A DNA stretch of 64,000 bases from Nymphaea colorata (Eukaryota > Streptophyta > Magnoliopsida > Nymphaeales > Nymphaeaceae), in assembly GCF_008831285.2 (NCBI RefSeq), contig NC_045142.1, positions 5,091,501 to 5,155,500 of the forward strand. Reading direction: 5' to 3'. Numbering within the stretch: position 1 is the first letter of the stretch; every line of letters starts with the position of its first letter. The notes below the pieces were generated by a model. The model did not search any database, was not told the DNA's origin, and saw only the letters and a program-made list of their open reading frames with translations. Both the position numbers and the translations under genes were made by a program. This document shows, one piece after another, positions 55,897-64,000 of this stretch.

Positions 55897-58491
55897 GTAC
55901 ACATAATTTCGGAGTAATACATTCCAAAGGCGCCCGTACTCCTCAGCTCCGTCTTATTTTCTTGCCCACCTCTGCGTTTCTCTGGATTCCGGAGCGCTCT
56001 TCCGCTCCGAGGCTGCTGCCGTGTTCCCGAAACGAGAAGGTCAAGATTGAACCAGCTCCTTTCATTTTTCCTTTAACCATTCGCGCTTGATTTCATGAAT
56101 CGAGTTGTTGATCTTGCTTTTGTTTCGTCAATTAGTTGGTTTTACTTGAGCTCTGGTTCGAGGAGTGAGCGATGATTTTTGCATCTTGAGTATCGGCCAA
56201 TCAAATTCAATTTTAATTAATTTCTTGACATTTGTATGCGTTTCGAGAGGTCCGGAGGGATGCTCTGGCTTAGTTCATCCTCTTGCTTCAGTTTTTTCAC
56301 TAGGAATTTTTTCTTAAGAGTTCTAGGTAGTCCGTAGGTGACCCGTGGTCTCCCTGGCTTCCGTCATTTCTTTCTCTTTGCCTTTTCCAACTTATAGTAG
56401 GCATTAAGTTGACAATGTTAGGTTTAGATATGCCAATGTTGTAAAAATCGTCTGTATCCAAAGCTTTAAAGTATAACCTGTTGGTGGTAGGCATCGCTTA
56501 CTTACTTTCCTATCAGTTTGTATCAGTCTTAAAAAATGATTTATTTTAATTGTTTTAATTAATAACATTTTTCATATTCTCAAATAAGAGAAAACATAAT
56601 TAAGTTTTTTGGCTTCTCTCCTTTTAACTCATCTGAGTACATTGTCATGCTTCCCTTCTTCCCCGATTATGGAGTTCCCTAATCTTGTGTTTAATGTCTC
56701 TAAAGCATGTCGATAATCCAGGACATTCCTGCAGCTTTGTTATATACATGCTTCTAAAGTATATATGTTCCACGCCGTATAATGGAAACCTTGTCTTCTA
56801 ACAGTCTTTTTCAAGTTGGAATATGTGTTCCACTATTTATGCCCAACTTGGAATTTGCATTGAGCAAACACTTTGTTGAAAATGTTTGTCTGCTGATTAT
56901 CTTTAATATAATATTTTGTACTGAACCATTTTTTCTGCAACTTAAATTTCCATGCATAGTATGATGTGTTTCGAGGAGTAGATGGTGAGAATCATGCATG
57001 AGATTGCTTAAGTTTGCAGGTAGATGCTTAATCCACAGGACCGCATGAGACCACATGTCATCAAGGACCGTATTTTGCATCTGCGCAGAAGGCTTCACTC
57101 TAAATGGCTTTCCCATTTTACGCAATAGAGGAATTGGTCAATCAGAAGGATAATTTTTTTATTTCATAAAATTAATGTCTACAGAAAATGATAATAGATA
57201 CATTATTGTGGAGTTATATTCTATTTCTAGAAGCATCACTACAGCTTTGTATAAATTTTCTATTATCATCTGGCATAGATAAGAACGTAGCATTTTAAAA
57301 GAAGGCTTATCATTGTCATCGAGAAAACTTTGAACTGTCACATGGACTTAGCAAGAAATTGGTGGACCTGTATCAACCCAGCAAGTCTTGCACACTCTGC
57401 AGTTGAAAAAGAGTGGGTGCATGTTGACCACGCAGATCCAGCTTTTCCAAATGGTTCTCTACCTTGCATTAATATTTTCTGAAATGTGTCCTGCCCTTTG
57501 CAGTCTTACCCGCACTGCACCTTTGTTGTCTAAATTCTGATTTATAGCCTCTATTAACCTTTGAACCTACTAAATTTGAAGTCTAAGCAAAAGTTGCTTC
57601 AATTATGAATTACTTGGACATTTGTACATAGCTTTCGAATCATGGTTTCATTAATCCTTGAAGGTAGTCTGAACACTAGTTGCTTTATTTCTAAATCGTG
57701 TTCATGGCATATATTTCAAAATTCTCCTTTTTTTGTGTGTGTCTCTTTCTGGTCTAGGTTGGGGTTGAAGCTTTTCGTTTTCATTTATTTTCAGATTTGG
57801 TCCAATAAATTTGTTTTGGAGCACTCTTTATGACCAAGCAATGACACTCTTCTGGCCTGTTTGAAGGATTTTTCTGGATTTGCTAATGCCACGGATCAAG
57901 AAAATGATGTTCTACTTGATAGTTGTTTCACTCTTCCATACAAGTGAGTTCCATTTTATTCTCTGGTTGATATATGAAATTTAGATGGAATTTACTTCTA
58001 TAAAAAATTTAGATACCTCCATATCTTTCACCTTCAGACTAATTTTTATTTTCTTAAGTTGTTTGACCCCAGACTTGTTTTGTTGGTTTCACTTGTCGGG
58101 TTTCACCATTCAATAATTGATTCAATGCATGTAGGTTAGGCTTGATCATAACAGCTTAGGCATGAGGTACTGACCTTGAAAGGTTTGTTGTTGGTTCGGA
58201 ACTCTACTTCTAGAACATCATGCAACTAGCAAGGAAACCCCTGCATTTAAGGAAGGTAAAAAATTAATTAGTGATTAATTAACCCACTAATTAAAGAAAA
58301 ATATTTAATGTAATTCTTTTATATGAAAAGCTCAAAAAAAGAAAATAAAGTATGATTAACAGGGTTTGCTGGTCCATACCCACAGTTACATAACAAAATC
58401 AATATGCCAACTTTACCTCTGTTCTGTTCATTTCTACCACGTATATTGATTTTGTTATGTACATGGTTGGTGATGTTGATTCATGTTGCAG
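55897..58491. other. Mostly non-coding; two exon-like stretches
   Basis: 57360-57480 (plus) reads LARNWWTCINPASLAHSAVE then KEWVHVDHADPAFPNGSL. 57870-57949 reads DFSGFANATDQENDVLLDSC then FTLPYK and ends at a gtgagt donor. Both have coding character but I recognise neither. Other frames have no support. Confidence 0.4.
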
Positions 58492-58585
58492 ATGTGTTCA
58501 AATTGATAGCAAAACCGAAGAAGGGAGGACTGGGTGTGATCAGACATACCTGTTCTGGAACCTGCATGAGCCAACTCCCAGACAG
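58492..58585 (+). pseudogene. GH35 beta-galactosidase exon, isolated
   Basis: After an acceptor (ttgcag) the exon starts ATGTG and reads KLIAKPKKGGLGVI, then in the next frame QTYLFWNLHEPTPRQ, ending at CAG/gtta. Plant beta-galactosidases have an exon of this extent, from the MW of the catalytic domain to the Gln after the FWNLHEP motif. Here two single-base losses (one just after ATG, one before QTY) break the frame. No other GH35 exon is visible on either side, so it is an isolated, captured or left-over exon. Confidence 0.82.
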
Positions 58586-60177
58586 GTTACTAATTAATAG
58601 GTGATCAGGGAAGCAATTGTCGATTACAGACTGCATTTAGTTTCTCTGAATCTAGAGATGTTGTGTCAATCTGATCAGTAGAAAAAAACTAGAAATTCGT
58701 GCACCCTAATTTTTTTTCCCTTTTTCTTTTCTTCGGTACTTAATCAATTTCTTATGGTGGCGTTATCTTCTTCTGTTTGTGTTGTTCTTTGGTTGTTCTG
58801 CATTACTTTTTACTGTTACCTGATGGAAGATTTCAGAGCTTCCTTTGATGTTACTGAAATTTCTTGTTCTCTAGTGGGGTCGCAGAGATCATCCAGTCCA
58901 AAATCCTTGGCTGCATCCCGAGATTAATTTATGCCACCTTTTTTATGAGAACAATTTATATATTATTTTTTGTAGTTATTTTTTCGACTGTCTTTTTCTT
59001 GTCTTAATTTGATTTTCTCTTTTTTCTTTCAGTATTCTTTCGAAGAAAATTGTGACTTGGTGGCACATTGTTGGCTCAGTTGTGTCCGTATCATTTGATT
59101 GAGGTAGATGCCCTACAATAGGCTTCTAGAAGGTGTGATATTGGTTTTGAGAATCAAGCTGATAGTAGATAATCCTATTAGACTTAGAATTCTTTAACAA
59201 ATAGCATTTTTTTCTTGTATTGTTGATAGAAACTAAATTTAATTCTTAATATGAAGTTTGTTCCTTTATATGAATTTATTTTTCTATTTTTGTTGCATAT
59301 GATGCCATAATAAATAGAAAGCAGAGTGGAAGTTGCACAGCTTGAAAGCCTGCTCTTGTGGGCCTTGGCAAGGAGAAAAGAAATATGCTGAACCTTCTGT
59401 TTGTTTGATGGTGCATTGTATAGTTTTCTCTTTCAAATTTTCCAAAACTTTAGATTCTAGTCGTTTACTCAAGCTGGTGGCTTACGTTTTCTCTTGTACA
59501 TTTTTGTTTTACATGATGGTGAATGTGCTAATTATCTCAAATTACTTTGTAGTACTGCTTAGTAATTTCTTGGTGCTAACATCTAATTTTATCCCAACTC
59601 TATTTGATTGGTTCAAATTAGTTAGTGATATTAAGCTATAAACTTGTTGAACATGGGTGAACTATGATTTTTTAGTAAAATAAACTTCTTAAATGTTGAT
59701 GGATATTTCAATGCTTGCGTTGTTTGATAATGGGGTTGTTGAAAATTTTATAAAACTAGATGCCAGCATATGGTTGTATCTACACCTATTGCATGCACAT
59801 GAATAGCATTTAAAATATTCAACCGTGTTTAATGGACTGCTTTTTTTTCCTCAATTATTGAAGGCTATAGGGGTGGTGAAATGCACTGTGATTTCAATAA
59901 CCGGTATGGATTGGCAGCACATTTTCCCGCCAAAGGCTATAGCGAAGGAAGCAATAGGGGTGATCTTGGAGGTTAAAACATTCACGGGTAAAGATCTAGT
60001 GGCTATAATACTGGTGATAGCTATCATCGGTATAGGCCTATTCTTTCTAGTTGGTTCCTGGTCTTTCAAGCGGGTTGGGAAGCTCTTGCAAGATCATATT
60101 TCCTTTCCTTGAAGTAACCGTAACGTGTTTGGTAAATGGTTGCCTTGAGTAGCTGGTCTCCTTAACCAATTTGAATG
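58586..60177. other. No gene clearly seen
   Basis: 59825-60112 is open and codes for a hydrophobic C-terminal stretch; another frame reads RGGEMHCDFNNRYGLAAHFP. I recognise neither. The rest is AT-rich with no feature. Confidence 0.4.
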
Positions 60178-60395
60178 CCAAACTCAACGTTTCTAGCGCT
60201 TACATTCTGGTTGTGCAGGTGCAACACTTTGGTGTCGGATATGGGGTAGAGTGGCTAGCTGAACACAGCCTTAAATCGTATCACTATTCAATAAAGGTGA
60301 TCCTCGAATAGGATTGTAAAGGTGATCGAGGTAGCGACAAATAACACTGTTTTGAATGGGAACTAATTAACAGGAGAAGTTCTTGCAGCCTTCAT
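60178..60395. repeat. Duplicated segment, copy 2 of 2
   Basis: Partner of 40548-40765, same orientation and order of conserved words. It ends next to a 54-bp tandem duplication. Confidence 0.75.
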
Positions 60396-60484
60396 AGACA
60401 AGCTTGAGCTTTGAGGGTCTAATCAAGCGCAAGTTCTTGTAGCCTTCATAGACAAGCTTGAGCTTTGAGGGTATAATCAAGCGC
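60377..60484. repeat. 54-bp tandem duplication
   Basis: Two adjacent units (60377-60430 and 60431-60484), each aagttcttg-agccttcata and onward to taatcaagcgc, differing at about two positions, so the duplication is young. Confidence 0.92.
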
Positions 60485-63400
60485 TTTCTATAGAAAATAC
60501 TAGAACTAGTAACAAGCACGCATTTTTACAACTAATCAAACACAACACAACACCCTTCATTGACAAAACAGTTTAATGCTAATTTTTTGAGAATACAGTC
60601 AGACAATGGTTCTGAATTCTTCTCAAACAATTTGAAAAAACTTTCTATCGAAAAAATATTGGGCATGATCACCGATGCCCACACACATCACAGCAAAATC
60701 GTGTGGTGGAATGAAGCACCGTGAATTCCGGATGTGGCAGGAGCATTAAAATTGCAATCTGGGGTAAATTCAACATTTTGACTGCCACAGACCTGATTAT
60801 GCTCAATTAGATCTGGTATGACCACTAACTATGATTCAATTATTTTTCTAACCTCATTTTGTTGGAAGAAGTCTGGTAACCACCGTAGGATGATGGGCGT
60901 TGCTAGAAGAACTTTTTACAACCTTTGATTTGTAACAATGTTGATTCTTTTTAGTAACCCAAGGGTTGTATTCAATATATTCTTGAAAAATCAACAACAC
61001 AGTGTGTGAGATCGTGCTCTGCTCAATACTCTCTATGCAACTCTGTGTTCTATGTTGTACTTGTTTCTCACACCCATCATAGCCTTGGTTCTCTATGTTA
61101 CACACAGTAATCAAAATCTTGCAATAGATAGGTCACTATTTAATAATTCAGGGAAAATTGACAAGGGAGACATTTATAAATAGCTGATAACGCAATCTGT
61201 AGAGACATAAGGTGTACTTAATATGAATCTCAAAAATTGCTACTACCATGTAAAGGATAAAGTAGTTGCCTTTGAAAAACAAAGAAGTGCAAGGCAAGGT
61301 GGATGAAAAAATATTTGTCAATAGTCAATATGTAAAATCGTATGTTGAGCTCAAAGCCAGTGCAATCGTAAAAACTTACACAATCTCTCAATATATTACG
61401 AGCTACGTATACCTGCATATGCTTCAAAATATCATCTTCAAGGAGCCATATGTGAAGGACATTCAGCCGGTTGTGAAGGGTATCGTGTATGATTCAGACA
61501 TGGGTCTTCTTGAAAATTTCATCACACATATTATTGGTAAACTTTCTTTTATACAATAAAATTTCTTTTTTGTTTCCGAGCCCAATGAAAATTTATTCAA
61601 CAGAAAAGAAAGCATTTCCAGAAGCCGATGTCCAATAGATGAGATGATTTGATTCTTTAGCTTCCAATCTGATCCTGATCGTTGTTTCCTGAATATAACA
61701 AGTACGAGGTGAAAACCGTGACGTTCCCCCAACACAACCACCAACAAGATAATAAAACAATGTCACATAAATAGAAAAATTATAAACCTATGTTTATTTG
61801 TGGCACATGATAGAGCATCAAAATTTGCTTTATAAAATACATTGCCTGTATTCACAGTCAAACCAATAAATTGATAACTATCGGTGCACACGGTTTAATT
61901 TTTTCTTTTTCAGTTACGGTGATCTTTGATCGAAGAGTGTCCCACTAGCTTGCCTTCTTCCCCACTTACTCGAGAAGTTTTAAGACCATAATACCTAGCA
62001 CTCATGGTAGGACCGGTCCACCAAGAAATCCAGGTTTGGCGGACCAAAAGGAGATGCCTTGCTCTCCAAAACATATAATGTTGGAGCCAGACCCTTTGTA
62101 CCACCTTGCTCTCCAAAAACTTGCCTTCTTCCCCACTTAAGTGTGTAAACAAATAACACTCATCATAAAAAACATTTAAGAAATCATTGCGCACCCAATG
62201 CCACAAGTGTTTTTCTCAAAATAAACATAACTTATGTAATTTTTTTTTCTTATCTTCTAATATGAAAATGTGGTCAAAAACTCAATTTTATGCTTAAACA
62301 TCTTTGCACATAAGTTTTCTTTTTAAGCGATATATGAGTTGTTGGGTTTCTACATATACTATGTTCATAAATCATAATTCATTTTCAACAAAATATACCA
62401 AAAAGGAAAGATATATTTATTCAAAAGTCCTTCTTTTTATCATAATTAATCAGACTTAAATCATGTTTAGAGATGAGCATTAGAAAAGAGTTCAAGATTT
62501 AACAGTTAGAATACAAGCTTAAACACTATGTCTAGAAGGGAACTAGAAGAGTTAAATTTTCTGTACTGTTGATAAGATGTCAGGAACCACACATTCAATT
62601 TTCATTGAAAAATCCTTTAAAAATAATTTTTAAAATTTTGTTTATGAAATTGAATTGCATGGAACCCTTTTATAGAATTGAATATTTATTTGAAATTCAA
62701 TACAAAATCAAATATAATTTTTAGCCTTTGTAAAATTTTCACTAGCAACATAAATCCATTAAGAAAAAATGCTGAAAAACTCAACTTCATTTGAGTAGTG
62801 ATGATTTATTAAAAATTCAGCAACCCAACACCATCCCAAAGATAGTAAGTTACAAGTACGGAGTTTTATCTCTGTTGTAAACCTTATAAATCAATAACCA
62901 TAAATCCAATAGTTGAGATATTTTCGGAGAACATGCATGAAGACGTTAGCTTTAAATCTCATAAGTTCTTATGAATTTTTGACGTGTAAATTTGGAGAAA
63001 CAGATTTTCTACCAGTCTGCTAGAAAACAGAACCTACTTGGGTTCTAGAATAAGGTCAACTTCGAGGAGTTCTTACGAATAAACTATAAATCCATTTTCC
63101 ACGAAATTATTTGGTATGTTAAAAGTTCGAGCATGTTTTTGTTTGTCATAAATTGCTTCGAAAAAATTTCTATAAATCTGAAACTGCAACTGTGTTGCAA
63201 CAATCATATAATATAATCAGTAAGCGTACTGTATGCATATTTTGAACTTATTGTTAAACACAATAATGACTCGAAGCAATACATTCAGTTTAGTCTCTCT
63301 TCAATATCCATATAAAACACTCATTTCCAATATCATCAAACAATCCAAACATAATTTACAAGATCATAAAATAATCAAACATTCTAGCCTACCATGCAAT

Positions 63401-64000
63401 CTTGTTTAACTACCAATATAGGCTAGTTGTTGTACCATAGCTTTTCCGGTGAATCGAATTCCAAATTACTTTTTGGACAACTTGTTTATAATCCTATACA
63501 AATTTATCATAACCAATACATAATTTATTTATAGATAAATCCTAATTCACTTAAAGAAGTACAAGGCACCTATCGGTTTGGCATAATACAAGCAATTGAT
63601 TTTGAATGCATATCAGTTGGGAGTTACAAATGCACAGCTTCTTTTTAAGATATTTGTCATTTCAAGTTTGCAATAATTTTCATTAATTAGTCAAACAAGT
63701 AGAAGGAAAATCCATCCCATACCCTCGTAGAAACAGCTGTAGTTCACCTTCTGTGCACCAACCCAACCCCAAGGGACATACCTTGCTCCAGCTTATTGAG
63801 GAGAGGTGATAACTGTGGGGAAAAAACCATGGTTGTCAGCCTAACAGCCATTACCTACTCCCACTACCCCGACCCCTTTAGGACAAACTGTGCAATAGTT
63901 TCTTATATACTTTTCTCTTTAATTCAAAAAATAATAATACATCAATCACTTCTTCACATAATAGCAGAAGTTTTAGAATACGTTGTTGTAGCTGACTAGG
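60485..64000. other. AT-rich DNA, no gene seen
   Basis: Open frames (61266-61559 plus, 61463-61747 minus, 61910-62206 minus) have no recognisable domain. A 19-base direct repeat, cttgccttcttccccactt, occurs near 61950 and 62120, which explains the repeated SGEEGK in the minus frame. From 62200 to 64000 I see nothing. Confidence 0.45.

Noticed and set aside
59825-60112. 95-codon frame with hydrophobic C terminus
   Set aside because: No homology recognised and no gene context; adjacent frames are equally open.
61910-62206. 98-codon minus frame with repeated SGEEGK
   Set aside because: The repetition reflects a short direct DNA repeat; no domain or splice support.

Overview
The window is nuclear DNA of a flowering plant. 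It has multi-exon genes with GT-AG introns, low overall G+C, long (TA)n and (GA)n microsatellites, Ty1/copia and Ty3/gypsy retrotransposon relics, MITEs, and an endogenous pararetrovirus. I cannot name the species. The only gene that looks complete is a malectin-like leucine-rich-repeat receptor kinase (LRR-RLK) on the minus strand (41845-51108). It has 13 exons whose lengths sum to 2559 nt, 853 codons including the stop.

Layout. 1-1600: copia pol relic (minus). 2363-2820: dispersed repeat rich in ctcgag. 3160-4085 and 11914-12240: two broken plus-strand fragments of malectin-like RLKs. Between them lie two large inverted repeats (4288-6130, about 0.92-kb arms; 6719-7616, about 0.43-kb arms), a 123-bp MITE and other repeats. 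12290-12442: CACTA-type MITE with a 3-bp target duplication. 14100-15610: decayed RLK kinase (minus). About 15770-21750: truncated gypsy element with a very long LTR (minus). 22053-25231: exons 1-3 of a second RLK paralogue (minus), open except for one nonsense codon. 27300-27590: G+C-rich tract. 27600-35800: endogenous caulimovirid (plus). 36330-39570: fragments of one or more unrecognised genes. 41845-51108: the intact RLK, with a tandem duplication inside intron 3. 51200-64000: mostly repeats and non-coding DNA, with isolated exon fragments of an R2R3-MYB and a GH35 beta-galactosidase.

Two themes stand out. First, this is a receptor-kinase cluster in turnover: one complete gene, one copy cut to its ectodomain exons, and several older fragments on both strands, interrupted by retroelements and inverted repeats. 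Second, the pararetrovirus has an unusual gene order. Small ORFs are followed by a coat-protein ORF, then movement protein with a retropepsin-like domain at its C terminus, then three small tightly packed accessory ORFs, then a polymerase ORF with its own second protease-like segment, and finally a candidate transactivator behind its own putative promoter. Successive ORFs touch or overlap by a few bases (ATGAGTAA, ATGATTAG, TAA-A-ATG, ATGA), as expected for caulimovirid-type reinitiation. Coat, protease and polymerase reading frames are broken, but two accessory ORFs remain open. This is the best candidate for something undescribed.
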